A DNA stretch of 64,000 nt from Muricauda sp. MAR_2010_75 (GCF_000745185.1 NZ_JQNJ01000001.1:62001-126000), one strand, 5' to 3'; counted from the first letter of the stretch, positions 34,345-43,077 are shown. The notes: generated from the letters alone by a model not told the origin. Translations and numbers: made by a program.

Positions 34345-35559
34345 CTATTGTTGTCTATGGGCCAATAAGATGGGTGGTTGTCCGTCAAAGGGGTTTCCGC
34401 CTCTTCCTATACTATGGGCCCCCATGGCCGAGGCCCGCATCAAACTGGATTCCCCAAATCGATTCCGTACACGATCCATGGCCTGATAGAGGTTGAGCAG
34501 TTTTTCGTCATCCGCGAACAGGTCGATCTGGTAATGCCCCCCTACGATATGACTGTAGTTGACACCCACGAGTCGGATGAGCATCCTTCGGTCATAAAGG
34601 GAGGTAAAGAGTTCCTTCACCAAGGGTACCAACACATGGTCCGCAGAAGTATAGGGAACCCGTTTCTGCTTGGTGTAGGTCTTGAAATCACTGTACCGGA
34701 TCTTCACACTCACACAGCCCGTCATCTTATTGGCCCTTCGGAGTTGGTAGGCCAGGTTCTCGGCCATGGCGAACAAGGTGGTCTCCAGTTTGACCATATC
34801 GGTGGTATCCTTTCCATAGGTACGTTCCGTAGAAATGGACTTCCGTTCATGAAACGGGAGCAAGGGGGAATTGTCCAGCCCCTGGGCCCGCATCCAGATG
34901 GTCCGTCCATGCAACCCAAAGGCGCTTTCCAGCATCTCCAAGGGCAGTTGCTGTACGGTCTGTATGGTAGTCACCCCCATATTGGACAAAAGCCCATAGG
35001 TTTTCTCCCCCACGGAGGGCAGTTTACGAATGTGTAAAGGCGCCAGGAACTCTTTCTCCAGTCCAAGATCGATCTTCATCTGGTTGTTGGGCTTGGCCTC
35101 CCCGGTGGCCACTTTGGAGACCACCTTGTTCTGGGAGAGTCCAAAGGAAATAGGCAATCCCGTTTCCCTCAAGATCCGTTGTCGAATTTCCGAGGCGTAT
35201 TTGTAACAGCCAAAGAAACGGTCCATCCCGGAAAGGTCGGCATAGAACTCGTCCACACTGGCCTTTTCAAAGACCGGGACACTCTCCTTGATAATCTCGG
35301 TCACATTGTCCGAGAACTTCATATAGGTCCCTGCATTGCCCTTAATCACAGTGGCCTCCGGACACAACCTCCGGGCCACTTTCATGGGCATCCCTGAATG
35401 CACCCCAAAACGCCGGGTCTCATAGCTACAGGCCGCGACCACCCCTCTGTCCCCCAACCCACCGACCAAGAGGGGCCGCTTCATCAGACGGCTGTCCAGT
35501 AGTCGTTCACAGGAGACGAAGAAGGTATCCAGATCGATATGGAGAATGGTGGGTTTCAT
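34345..35559 (-). CDS. dinB: DNA polymerase IV (Y-family, DinB)
   Basis: The 404-residue protein has the Y-family catalytic residues: Asp9 and Asp11 in LHIDLDTFF, and ASVDEFYADLSG with the second acidic pair (about 100-107). The SYETRRFGV steric-gate region, HhH thumb (RKLPSVGEKTYGLLSNMGV) and little-finger domain follow. It copies across damaged bases. It is divergent from an SRAP gene across a 116-bp intergenic region with a clear Bacteroidota promoter and an overlapping palindrome. It ends in a TAG one base before the dnaE ATG. Confidence 0.93.
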   Translation of the reverse strand: MKPTILHIDLDTFFVSCERLLDSRLMKRPLLVGGLGDRGVVAACSYETRRFGVHSGMPMKVARRLCPEATVIKGNAGTYMKFSDNVTEIIKESVPVFEKASVDEFYADLSGMDRFFGCYKYASEIRQRILRETGLPISFGLSQNKVVSKVATGEAKPNNQMKIDLGLEKEFLAPLHIRKLPSVGEKTYGLLSNMGVTTIQTVQQLPLEMLESAFGLHGRTIWMRAQGLDNSPLLPFHERKSISTERTYGKDTTDMVKLETTLFAMAENLAYQLRRANKMTGCVSVKIRYSDFKTYTKQKRVPYTSADHVLVPLVKELFTSLYDRRMLIRLVGVNYSHIVGGHYQIDLFADDEKLLNLYQAMDRVRNRFGESSLMRASAMGAHSIGRGGNPFDGQPPILLAHRQQ

Positions 35560-35582
35560 AAAATGTTGGATTTATTCCTATA

Positions 35583-35627
35583 ATTTGGAAAATATCCAAA
35601 TGTACGGAAAGAAATAACCCGTTTCAA
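35583..35627 (-). promoter_or_regulatory. dinB promoter with overlapping operator palindrome
   Basis: On the minus strand TTG (35627-35625), a 20-bp spacer and TACATTTG (35604-35597) match the Bacteroidota -33/-7 promoter. The perfect palindrome ATTTGGA-AAATA-TCCAAAT (35583-35601) overlaps the -7 box and the likely start of transcription, the right place for a repressor. It ends about 23 bp before the dinB ATG. Confidence 0.65.
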
Positions 35628-35675
35628 AACTTTAACAATTTTGCCTATCTTAATACGGCATAATTCAACCTCAAC

Positions 35676-36431
35676 ATGTGTTACTCGACCAGACAGACCC
35701 GGGAACGGAAGGAGCTGGAAAAACTCCTTTCTGTCAAGGCCATGTACGGTGACCTGGACACCGACCTGGAACTCATTTATTTCCACGCCAACGGCTGGAG
35801 CCATCCTGTGATGTGGACTTTGGGCCAGGAAGAGCCCTACAATATGCTCCCTGCGATGTGGGGCATCATGCCCCCAAAGGAAAAGCAGGAAAATTACACG
35901 GAGTATTTCAAGAACCCAAAAACCTTTGGGGGACTGAATGCCAAATCCGAAAAGCTCTTTGACCACTTCGTGTACCGGTACTGTTGGGAGCACCAACGCT
36001 GTATCATTCCCGTGGACGGATTCTTCGAACCACACAATACGAAAGTGAAAGTCAAGGGAAAGGATTTTAAAGTTCCGTTTTATTTCCATAGAAAGAACGG
36101 CGACCCCATATACCTAGCGGGCATCTATACCAACACGGCCGATGGACGGAGGACCTTTGCCGTACTCACCAAGGACGCCACCCCCATGTTCGAGGAAATC
36201 CACAATGAAAAGAAAAGGCGACCCGTCATCATTGATGATGAAAACTTGGATGCTTGGTTACATAACGGCAACAATAAATCAGATGTTCAAGATCTTATCG
36301 ATGACGATCTATGGGAAGGTGATCTGGAAGCCTATCCCGTCACCAAGGACCTCTATAGTAGAAGTGTGGATTCCAACTATCCGGGCATCATTGAAAAAGT
36401 GGACTACGAAGAGGTGTCCATACCCTATTGA
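35676..36431 (+). CDS. SOS response-associated peptidase (SRAP/HMCES/YedK family)
   Basis: A 251-residue SRAP protein with the catalytic Cys2 exposed by removal of Met1 (MCYSTRQ), a conserved Asn in GLNAKSEKLF, the central CIIPVDGFFEPH with the catalytic Glu, and a final ATPMFEEIHNEKKRRPVII (catalytic His region). SRAP proteins form a covalent bond with abasic sites in single-stranded DNA and protect them. It is divergent from dinB-dnaE, with the shared 116-bp control region between, so this forms a DNA-damage tolerance cassette on the mobile element. Stop at 36431 is followed by about 200 bp of AT-rich leader of the fic gene. Confidence 0.92.
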   Translation: MCYSTRQTRERKELEKLLSVKAMYGDLDTDLELIYFHANGWSHPVMWTLGQEEPYNMLPAMWGIMPPKEKQENYTEYFKNPKTFGGLNAKSEKLFDHFVYRYCWEHQRCIIPVDGFFEPHNTKVKVKGKDFKVPFYFHRKNGDPIYLAGIYTNTADGRRTFAVLTKDATPMFEEIHNEKKRRPVIIDDENLDAWLHNGNNKSDVQDLIDDDLWEGDLEAYPVTKDLYSRSVDSNYPGIIEKVDYEEVSIPY

Positions 36432-36540
36432 CCTTTCCTTTTGACCATGTTCATGGGTACGGACAGGGAATATCCCCCATTAAGGGTTCGCTAGCCCCGG
36501 AAGTGCAAGATCTTCAACGGTCAACCCAGACAGATGTACT

Positions 36541-36675
36541 TATATTTCATGAAAAATATATAAAAATCATCGTTTTTCACGCCAAGTAATTGTTTTTCAT
36601 GGTATATTTGTCATTATATTTCACGTCATCATATGAAAAATAATGATTTTTCACAGAAAATAACGGTTTTTCATG
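36541..36675 (+). repeat. Duplicated TTTTTCAC / TTTTTCATGG operator-like element ahead of fic
   Basis: TTTTTCA cores lie at 36573-36579, 36593-36599, 36647-36653 and 36667-36673, with a weaker TTTCA at 36619-36623. They form two pairs, each a TTTTTCAC copy followed 20 bp later by TTTTTCATGG. A fuller near-palindrome ATTTCATGAAAAAT is at 36544-36557. The second pair overlaps the start of the reading frame at 36633. Regulator unknown. Confidence 0.6.
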
Positions 36676-38180
36676 GCCGCACCTTACCTGAGGAAGGTTT
36701 CTTGGTAGGTCAGTCCCTTTTGATTGCCACAATGGAGAATCAATTTGATGTAGCGGTTCCCCTGCCTGATATATTGGCCATGGCAACGGAGAAGCACCAA
36801 CGCTACGATACGGACCAATGGCAAGTGTTCACCATAAGGCACAAACCCAAGGACGACCTGAAAAGCCATTTGGTCTTTGCCCTTAAATACGAGCCCTTGG
36901 ACCTATATCTCCTCAAAAGGTTTTTCGAGTTGACCGGGGATGCCATCATACACCAAATGTTGGAAGAGGAGCCCACGGGGCAATACACTAGAAGGGCGTG
37001 GTTTCTATACGAATGGCTGACCGGAATAACCCTTGACGTACCGAACCTGAACAAGGGCACTTATGTAACGGTGGTGGACCCCAACCTACAATATACGGCC
37101 GAGCCCGAGAATTCCACACGGCATCGCGTCAAGAACAACCTGCCCGGGGTCCCGGGGTACTGCCCGATGATCCGACGGACGGCAAAACTGGATGGGTATA
37201 TTGCCAAGGACCTATCTGAAACCATCGAAAAGGGATTGGGCAAACGGGACAAGGATCTTATTCGAAGGACCGCTGCTTTTTTATTGTTGAAGGACTCGAA
37301 GGCATCCTTTGCCATAGAAGGGGAACATCCCCCGAGCATGCGGGCAAGGAATTGGGGAAAAGCCATAGGCCAATCGGGCAAGTCCCCTTTGGGCATACAG
37401 GAGATCGAACGGTTACAGCATATTGTCATCGGCAACAAAAAACTGAGGCATATGGGCATCAGGACCGGGGAAGGCTTTATTGGGGAGCACGATAGGGAGA
37501 CCCTCTCCCCCTTGCCCGACCACATCTCTGCCAAGGCCAAGGACCTTCCTCTTTTGATGCAAGGGTTGTTCGGCACGAACGAGCTGTTGCAGAAGTCTCG
37601 GTACAATCCTGTATTGGCCGCGGCCACCATCGCATTTGGCTTTGTTTTTATCCATCCCCTATCCGATGGCAACGGGAGGATACATCGCTATATCATCCAC
37701 CATTTGCTTACCCGGATGGGGTATACCAAGAGAGGTATGATATTCCCCATATCCTCTGCCATTCTGGAACGGATTGATGAATATCAGGATATTCTGGAGC
37801 ATTTTTCCTCGCCAAGGGTCGATTTGATCGAATGGGAGGAAACACAAGACCATAACATCGATATCCTGAACGAAACCATTGATCTATACCGGTACTTTGA
37901 TTTGACCAAACAAGCGGAATTCCTGTATACCTGTGTGGAAGAGACCATTGAAAGGATCATACCGGAAGAATTGGACTATTTGGAAAAATACGATCGGATG
38001 ACAAACCTTATCAATGCCCGTGTGACCTTACCGGATACCAAAGTCGATCTTTTGATCAAGTTTCTGAACCAGAATGAAGGTATATTGTCCAAAAAAAGAA
38101 GGGAAAAGGAATTTGCGGAATTGACAGATGCTGAAATCCAGGAAATTGAAGATTCATTCCAAAGTATTTTCCAAGGTTGA
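36633..38180 (+). CDS. Fic-domain adenylyltransferase with N-terminal inhibitory motif
   Basis: The 515-residue protein has the Fic core motif HPLSDGNGRIHR (341-352), fitting HPFx[D/E]GNGRxxR with Leu for Phe. S225-F-A-I-E229-G230 matches the inhibitory helix [S/T]xxxE[G/N] placed N-terminal to the core, so it is a self-inhibited class II Fic. Fic enzymes attach AMP from ATP to a target protein's Tyr/Ser/Thr. N-terminal and C-terminal parts (about 35-180 and 400-515) are helical; the latter may be a winged helix. The repeats at the 5' end run into this frame, so the real start may be ATG 36732 (MENQFDVAVPLP). It converges on parB, sharing a terminator. Confidence 0.85.
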   Translation: MKNNDFSQKITVFHGRTLPEEGFLVGQSLLIATMENQFDVAVPLPDILAMATEKHQRYDTDQWQVFTIRHKPKDDLKSHLVFALKYEPLDLYLLKRFFELTGDAIIHQMLEEEPTGQYTRRAWFLYEWLTGITLDVPNLNKGTYVTVVDPNLQYTAEPENSTRHRVKNNLPGVPGYCPMIRRTAKLDGYIAKDLSETIEKGLGKRDKDLIRRTAAFLLLKDSKASFAIEGEHPPSMRARNWGKAIGQSGKSPLGIQEIERLQHIVIGNKKLRHMGIRTGEGFIGEHDRETLSPLPDHISAKAKDLPLLMQGLFGTNELLQKSRYNPVLAAATIAFGFVFIHPLSDGNGRIHRYIIHHLLTRMGYTKRGMIFPISSAILERIDEYQDILEHFSSPRVDLIEWEETQDHNIDILNETIDLYRYFDLTKQAEFLYTCVEETIERIIPEELDYLEKYDRMTNLINARVTLPDTKVDLLIKFLNQNEGILSKKRREKEFAELTDAEIQEIEDSFQSIFQG

Positions 38181-38264
38181 TGGGTAACCTGACCCAGTTT
38201 GGGTTCCCTAACTATTCAAATCCCTATCTGTGGTAGGACACCGGCATGGTTCGACCAAAATAAA

Positions 38265-38288
38265 AAGGGTTCGCTTTCCCGAACCCTT
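38265..38288. terminator. Bidirectional terminator between fic and parB
   Basis: AAGGGTTCG (38265-38273) pairs with CGAACCCTT (38280-38288). T-rich tails follow on both strands (CTTTTG on plus, a run of T on minus), serving convergent fic and parB. Confidence 0.8.
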
Positions 38289-38309
38289 CTTTTGTACCAT
38301 TTGGAAGCC

Positions 38310-40106
38310 CTATCCCTCCAATATTTTGGCCTGCCGTTCTAAACTGGCCACCCTTTCCTTGATCCGTTCCTCCCGTTTTTGACGCTTTTCAGTATAGGAT
38401 TTTTCGATTCCCAAAATCTTCTCCTTGTAAAAGGATTGCATTGCCACATAAAAGGATCGGTTGGTCAAATCATTGGAGTGGTTGCTTTCCCCAAGGTGTA
38501 CCTGTCGGGTCAACAGGAACCGGAGCAGTTTATACAAGGTCTCCTTTTTGAAACCCTGTTTGAACCGGGCCACCCGTTCCCCATCGGATAACTTGGAATC
38601 CTCGCCGAAGAATTCCCCAAAATGTTCCCTTTGGCTATAATACCCGATGTTGTTCTCGAACAGGGAAATGGCAATGGCCACCATTTCATCCGTGGACAAA
38701 GGCTTTTTCAGGTTGATATAATCGGTCTCACGTATCATGTCCACGACTTCCTTGAACTGGTTGTTGTTCTCGATCTGTTTTTTCCGCAATTCCCGTGTAT
38801 TGATCTTGATGATCTGCTCCTCCGGGGTACACTCGGACATTTTGCGTTGCTCCAAGGCCTTGGTACCTGAACTTCCACTATGGGTTTCTTCCCTGACCTT
38901 CACAAATACCGGCCGGGTCAAATAGGTGTCCGTTTCCAGCAGGATACCCTTTTCAAATCCAAGGTCCACGGCCTTGTCCCATGCCTCCTTTTCCTCCGTG
39001 AAGGATTCCAGGGCCTCTTTCAGGAATTCACCCAACTCTTCCTCGGTATATTCATAGTGTCGGTGCTCCTCCCTAATGTGATTCATGGTAGGTTCTATGG
39101 GCTCCTTTAAAATGTCCAGCCCATTGGTCAAATGCACCGCTAGGCCCTCCTTTTCCATTTGGGCCATGACCCATTGGTTGCGTTCCTCGTCCACCCGGTA
39201 TTTGTTGATGTTGGGCACCAGTTTCAATCCTTCCTTTTTCACGCTTTTCAATAGCTGCATAAAGGTCTTGGTCTTTTTGTTCTCAAAACAGGAGGTCCGG
39301 GTACAGACCATCTTCCCATCACCGAACAAATTGCCCTGATTGGCAGCATTGAAGGGACAGGTATGGCAAGCCCCGGCTTTGGGAAGCAACGTCTTATCCG
39401 ACAACCCAAAAGGGGCTTTGGACAGATCGAAGGTGCGGCTTTCGATCATCCGTTTGATCCGATGTTCCTGGAATTCGTCTTCTAGGCTTTCCAACAGCAT
39501 CAGTTGTTCTCCGGGTTCAAAAAGGGCCACGGCCACCCCTAGGGAGAGGGTCATTTCCCCACTGCGGATAAAGGCCTTGAATCCCTCGATCAATCCTGCC
39601 AACTTGATGCGTTGCCGGATATAGTTCTCAGATCGGCCCAGACGTTTTGCAATCTCCCCGGGTTCGTAACGATCCAACAAAAATTGGATGGCCTCGGCCT
39701 CCTCCGTGGGTTCCACATCCTTGCGCTGTAGGTTCTCGATGATCTGGACCTCCAGAATCTCAGTGTCCCTATAGTCCCTTACCATGGCAGGGATAGTGGT
39801 CAATCCTGCCAATTTACTGGCACGATACCTTCGCTCACCCATGACGATGATAAAACCTTCGTCGGATTTTCGTACGGTGATCGGCTGCAGCACCCCATGT
39901 TCGGCAATGCTCTGTTCCAAATGATTGAGACTTTGCTCATCAAAGGTTTTTCGGGGTTGGTCTGGGTCCGGGAAAACCGAATCGATTCCCAACAACTGGA
40001 TCTGTGGAACGTTTTCCACCTTCTCCACAGTTTTGGTTTGTTCCGACTTTGAACCTTGGTTGTTACCTGCTTTACGTGTCGCTCTCTTCTTTGTTTGTGC
40101 TTCCAT
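38310..40106 (-). CDS. ParB/RepB-type DNA-binding protein
   Basis: The 598-residue protein (ATG 40106) has a ParB N-terminal CTPase-like domain: QPRKTFDEQSLNHLEQSIAEHG, then VMGERRYRASKLAG (the GERR motif) and a helix-turn-helix centre IAKRLGRSENYIRQRIKL. A cysteine cluster C-H-T-C-P-F-N ... C-T-R-T-S-C follows (about 245-280), likely zinc binding. The C-terminal ~250 residues are long, charged and helical. No ParA is adjacent. KorB-type ParB proteins of mobile elements also act as transcription regulators, which would fit the shared leader found in front of this gene and a distant small gene. Ends against fic with a shared terminator. Confidence 0.88.
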   Translation of the reverse strand: MEAQTKKRATRKAGNNQGSKSEQTKTVEKVENVPQIQLLGIDSVFPDPDQPRKTFDEQSLNHLEQSIAEHGVLQPITVRKSDEGFIIVMGERRYRASKLAGLTTIPAMVRDYRDTEILEVQIIENLQRKDVEPTEEAEAIQFLLDRYEPGEIAKRLGRSENYIRQRIKLAGLIEGFKAFIRSGEMTLSLGVAVALFEPGEQLMLLESLEDEFQEHRIKRMIESRTFDLSKAPFGLSDKTLLPKAGACHTCPFNAANQGNLFGDGKMVCTRTSCFENKKTKTFMQLLKSVKKEGLKLVPNINKYRVDEERNQWVMAQMEKEGLAVHLTNGLDILKEPIEPTMNHIREEHRHYEYTEEELGEFLKEALESFTEEKEAWDKAVDLGFEKGILLETDTYLTRPVFVKVREETHSGSSGTKALEQRKMSECTPEEQIIKINTRELRKKQIENNNQFKEVVDMIRETDYINLKKPLSTDEMVAIAISLFENNIGYYSQREHFGEFFGEDSKLSDGERVARFKQGFKKETLYKLLRFLLTRQVHLGESNHSNDLTNRSFYVAMQSFYKEKILGIEKSYTEKRQKREERIKERVASLERQAKILEG

Positions 40107-40173
40107 GATCTTTGGATTTTGGTTAAACAATATTTGAGCGGAAACCAAGCGGAAGACAAATTTTTGGAGTGGC

Positions 40174-40225
40174 AAGGAAACGGAATAAAAAGTGACAGGG
40201 GAACGGCTTTATGCCGTCCCTTGTC
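40174..40225 (-). promoter_or_regulatory. Leader element copy B, upstream of parB
   Basis: AAGGAAACGGAATA (40174-40187) and hairpin 40194-40225 (GACAGGGG-A-ACGGC, loop TTTAT, GCCGTCCCTTGTC; 13 pairs with one bulge). On the minus strand the hairpin is followed by a T-run, so it can act as a terminator or attenuator ahead of parB. The 14-mer ends 68 bp before the parB ATG. Confidence 0.6.
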
Positions 40226-40581
40226 CGACAAACCATTTGCGGGCTTATCTTTCGAAAACTATTGGAAGATAAAAAAGAAATCTACCCCTCCAGAAGGCCC
40301 ATAAGGGTATTATAGTTCCAAACCTTAGATGGATATCCCTTGTACGCATGTTTGAAACCGAAGGTTTTTCTTTGAAAACCCATAGAACCCTAAAAACCAA
40401 AGGCTACAATATCAATCAGGCACGAACCTAGGTTATGGGAAGCGTATCCGCCGTCCTAGTCCTGAAAATGACTTATTTGAGGGCGGGGCGGACAAACGAG
40501 GGGACGATACGGCATTGGGGTATTGAACGGTAATGAAATACTACTGGGAAGATTGCCAAATTCAAAAAATAGGTAAAACAA

Positions 40582-40605
40582 AAGCCCATCGTTTCCGATG
40601 AGCTT
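40582..40605 (-). terminator. Intrinsic terminator after the DUF2703-like gene
   Basis: AAGCCCATCG (40582-40591) pairs with CGATGAGCTT (40596-40605) with one mismatch; on the minus strand the stem is followed by TTTTGTTTT. It is about 70 bp past the stop of the DUF2703-like gene. Confidence 0.7.
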
Positions 40606-40674
40606 AATAAGGTCTTTTCTTGTATGAGGTAAATCTCATCTAACAGAACCTAAGGCGGTTCACCCAATCATTCA

Positions 40675-41148
40675 TCAATGGCATCCGCAGTTGGAATCCG
40701 CGGTCACTTCTCCTTTTAAGTGTTTTAGAATGTAAGGGGACAAGGTTATTTCCCCATGGTCATTTTTGGGTTCAAAATAGCCTTTGAGCAATACCTCGAT
40801 TAAGATTTCTTTATTGGGTTCTCCCATTGTAGCTCCATTCCAAACCCATTCCCTGGCTTCCGGACTGTCTTCCAAATGTTCAGGATGGAAATCGAGGTTG
40901 CCGACCCTTATGGTAGGGGAAGCAACAATATGGGCTTTTTCGGCTTCCTCTATCGTTTTAATCATGGTTGAACTGAACAAGATTTCGCAGTTCAAATGAT
41001 CAAAGAGTTCTTGAACTTCTTGAATCGCCGATAGCAATACACCTTGAACAGAATCACAGGCTGAGCAAGTACCTTCCCCAGTTGTTGGCATTCCCACTTG
41101 AAAAAGGGTCACTCTCAATGCATTTTTTGTCTTTACTTCCATGTTCAT
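40675..41148 (-). CDS. DUF2703-like thioredoxin-fold protein
   Basis: A 157-residue protein with CSACDSV (a CxxC motif, Cys about 28-31) in a thioredoxin-like setting, and a C-terminal CGCH tail (DSNCGCH). DUF2703-type proteins are found next to arsenic and mercury genes. It probably handles thiols or metal in the cytoplasm. It is the last gene of a minus-strand group with two sigma factors, a permease and a thiol protein, 68 bp after the first sigma-factor gene. Confidence 0.65.
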   Translation of the reverse strand: MNMEVKTKNALRVTLFQVGMPTTGEGTCSACDSVQGVLLSAIQEVQELFDHLNCEILFSSTMIKTIEEAEKAHIVASPTIRVGNLDFHPEHLEDSPEAREWVWNGATMGEPNKEILIEVLLKGYFEPKNDHGEITLSPYILKHLKGEVTADSNCGCH

Positions 41149-41216
41149 ACGTTTTTAAGATTAAAGTTTACCCCTAAGACATGGAAAATGGACAAAGGAT
41201 GCAGGTTTATACAAAA

Positions 41217-41756
41217 TTATGATAGGCAACAGGATTTTGTAATGGTAAATCTCCACATTTGGTTTTCAGAATATTCAACTTCACCACATTCATCAAACTT
41301 TGCCCTAACCTTTTTCCTTGCCCTTAAGATCCTTGACTTTGTTGCCGATAATGTCAAGCCCAGATGCGCGGCAATACTTTTCTGCGGAAGGCCTTCTATA
41401 TCCGAAAGTCTCAAGGGAGTTGAATAGTCGATAGGGAGACCATTTATAAACTTATCGAGCCAAACAAAGACGTTTTCATCATATTCATCCGGAACAAACA
41501 GGTGCAACTGTTCCAGGTCAACAAGTGTGGTCTTTCTTGGCTTCTTGTAAAAGTCAAAAATTGTATGTTGTGCAATCCTGTATAACCAAGCCTTTATATA
41601 TCTTACGTCATTTTTTTTCTCACAATATGTTATGACCTTGATAAGAATCGTTTGCATTATATCATCAACATCATGCTCATTGTAAACACGCTTGCCCACA
41701 TAGTTCCTTAAATCAGTCCGAAGGTCTTCCCAAATATTGAATATATCACATTTCAT
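41217..41756 (-). CDS. SigZ-like RNA polymerase sigma factor 1
   Basis: The 179-residue protein has sigma-70 region 2 (DVDDIMQTILIKVITY, then AWLYRIAQHTIFDFYK) and region 4 (GLPQKSIAAHLGLTLSATKSRILRARKKVRAKF). This small two-region form is the ECF/SigZ type. It ends in a cysteine pair (TITKSCCLS), suggesting direct thiol or metal sensing, since no anti-sigma gene is next to it. It lies 12 bp downstream of the permease gene on the same strand. A second, related sigma factor heads the same group. Confidence 0.85.
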   Translation of the reverse strand: MKCDIFNIWEDLRTDLRNYVGKRVYNEHDVDDIMQTILIKVITYCEKKNDVRYIKAWLYRIAQHTIFDFYKKPRKTTLVDLEQLHLFVPDEYDENVFVWLDKFINGLPIDYSTPLRLSDIEGLPQKSIAAHLGLTLSATKSRILRARKKVRAKFDECGEVEYSENQMWRFTITKSCCLS

Positions 41757-41768
41757 AAGTATAGGTTG

Positions 41769-42743
41769 TTAAAAAAGGAGGTTGAACAAATAACCGGAAA
41801 TGATCATTCCAATGGCAATAGTTGAAAAGAAGGCAATGATCAACTGCCTTTGCATCACTTTTTGGAGCAGCAGGCCTTCGGGGATGGAAAGTCCGATCGA
41901 ACCCATCATAAAGGCCATGGCCGTCCCTAACGGAACCCCTTTGTCAACGAGCGAATCCAATATGGGCAGGATTCCAACCGCATCAATGTACAATGGAATC
42001 GATACCAATACGGCAATGGGAATCGCAAAAGGGTTGGATTTTGAAATATAGGTGCCAAAAAATGACTCGGGGACATAGCCGTGGATAAATGACCCTATTG
42101 CAATTCCTATAAAAATATAGGGGACAAGGTTTTTAAGGGTCCGAATGGCCTCCCGATGAATTCCAGGAAATCGTTTCAGCAAATTTCTGCTATCCTTTTC
42201 CCTCGAATGCGCTTTCCATTCATTGTCCTTGAGCCATTCTGCCACATATTTGGCCATACCCATCTTTTCCAGGATAATTCCACCGATCACCCCCAAGACG
42301 ATTCCTGAAAGTAGGTACACTATTGTAACTTTCCAACCATAGCCCAACCAGAAAATGGCAATAGCGATTTCGTTCACCAAGGGTGAGGTTATGAGGAAGG
42401 AAAGTGAAATTCCCAGTGGGATCCTGACCTGCATCATTCCCACGAACAAAGGAATGGAAGAACACGAGCAAAAAGGTGTCAAGGCACCCAAAGAGGAGGC
42501 CACAACATTCCCAAGACCTGATTTTTTGTGTTTCTCCAAATAATCCCGGATTTTTTCCATGGGCAAATAGCTTGTTACCACTCCCATTACATAGGTCACC
42601 AGCACAACCAGAATGGAAATAGAGCCAAAGGCAATGATGAAATAGTGTAATGCTGAGCCGAATGTATCCGTATCAGGAATACCCAAAAGGACATGGACAA
42701 CATAGTCTGCCAGTCGGGTAAGCAGTTTTGTAAAGATTTCCAT
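41769..42743 (-). CDS. Permease of the SO_0444/ArsP (DUF318) family
   Basis: A 324-residue integral membrane protein with about eight to ten hydrophobic helices. The FCSCSSIPLF motif near residue 90 is the conserved Cys motif of PF03773 permeases. Relatives export organoarsenicals (ArsP) or Cu/Zn/As compounds. A long hydrophilic loop at about 165-205 divides the two halves. It follows a thiol protein (12 bp) and precedes a sigma factor, and sits near the ars operon, so metalloid efflux is likely. Confidence 0.85.
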   Translation of the reverse strand: MEIFTKLLTRLADYVVHVLLGIPDTDTFGSALHYFIIAFGSISILVVLVTYVMGVVTSYLPMEKIRDYLEKHKKSGLGNVVASSLGALTPFCSCSSIPLFVGMMQVRIPLGISLSFLITSPLVNEIAIAIFWLGYGWKVTIVYLLSGIVLGVIGGIILEKMGMAKYVAEWLKDNEWKAHSREKDSRNLLKRFPGIHREAIRTLKNLVPYIFIGIAIGSFIHGYVPESFFGTYISKSNPFAIPIAVLVSIPLYIDAVGILPILDSLVDKGVPLGTAMAFMMGSIGLSIPEGLLLQKVMQRQLIIAFFSTIAIGMIISGYLFNLLF

Positions 42744-42755
42744 CTTAAAAACGTT

Positions 42756-42992
42756 TTAAAGAATTGCTAATAACACCTTGTCGTTGCTGACTTTTTTATA
42801 GTCATAAACCTTCCCGTCAATGACCAATGCAGGAAAGGTAAGGACCCCGTAGGGCATGGTGTCCTTGAGGTCAGAAAACTCGGTGATGTTTACGTCCAGA
42901 TGGTTTTCACTGGCAATTTTTTCGATTTGTGCCCTTATGGGGGATGCAGTGGCGCAGCAGGATGAATGTAAAATTTTGACTTCAGTACTCAT
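42756..42992 (-). CDS. Small thioredoxin-fold thiol protein
   Basis: The 78-residue product resembles the redox-active disulfide (thioredoxin_3) family: KILHSSCCATAS, then a beta-alpha-beta core ending in LTFPALVIDGKVYDYKKV. The usual CxxC is replaced by adjacent Cys12-Cys13, a pair better suited to metal(loid) binding than disulfide exchange. It is paired with the DUF318 permease downstream, a common association. Confidence 0.8.
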   Translation of the reverse strand: MSTEVKILHSSCCATASPIRAQIEKIASENHLDVNITEFSDLKDTMPYGVLTFPALVIDGKVYDYKKVSNDKVLLAIL

Positions 42993-43077
42993 AGTTCAGT
43001 AATTTTAAATAAACTTTACTATGTAGTCTAAAATGGCGTGTCAAAAGACACAATTCTCAATAAAAAAATGATTCTAC

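Larger units (their letters stand above)
40107..40674. other. 568-bp gap with parB leader
   Basis: Positions 40174-40225 hold leader/hairpin copy B (separate entry). About 40300-40560 contains no supported gene. A terminator is at 40582-40605. Confidence 0.5.
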
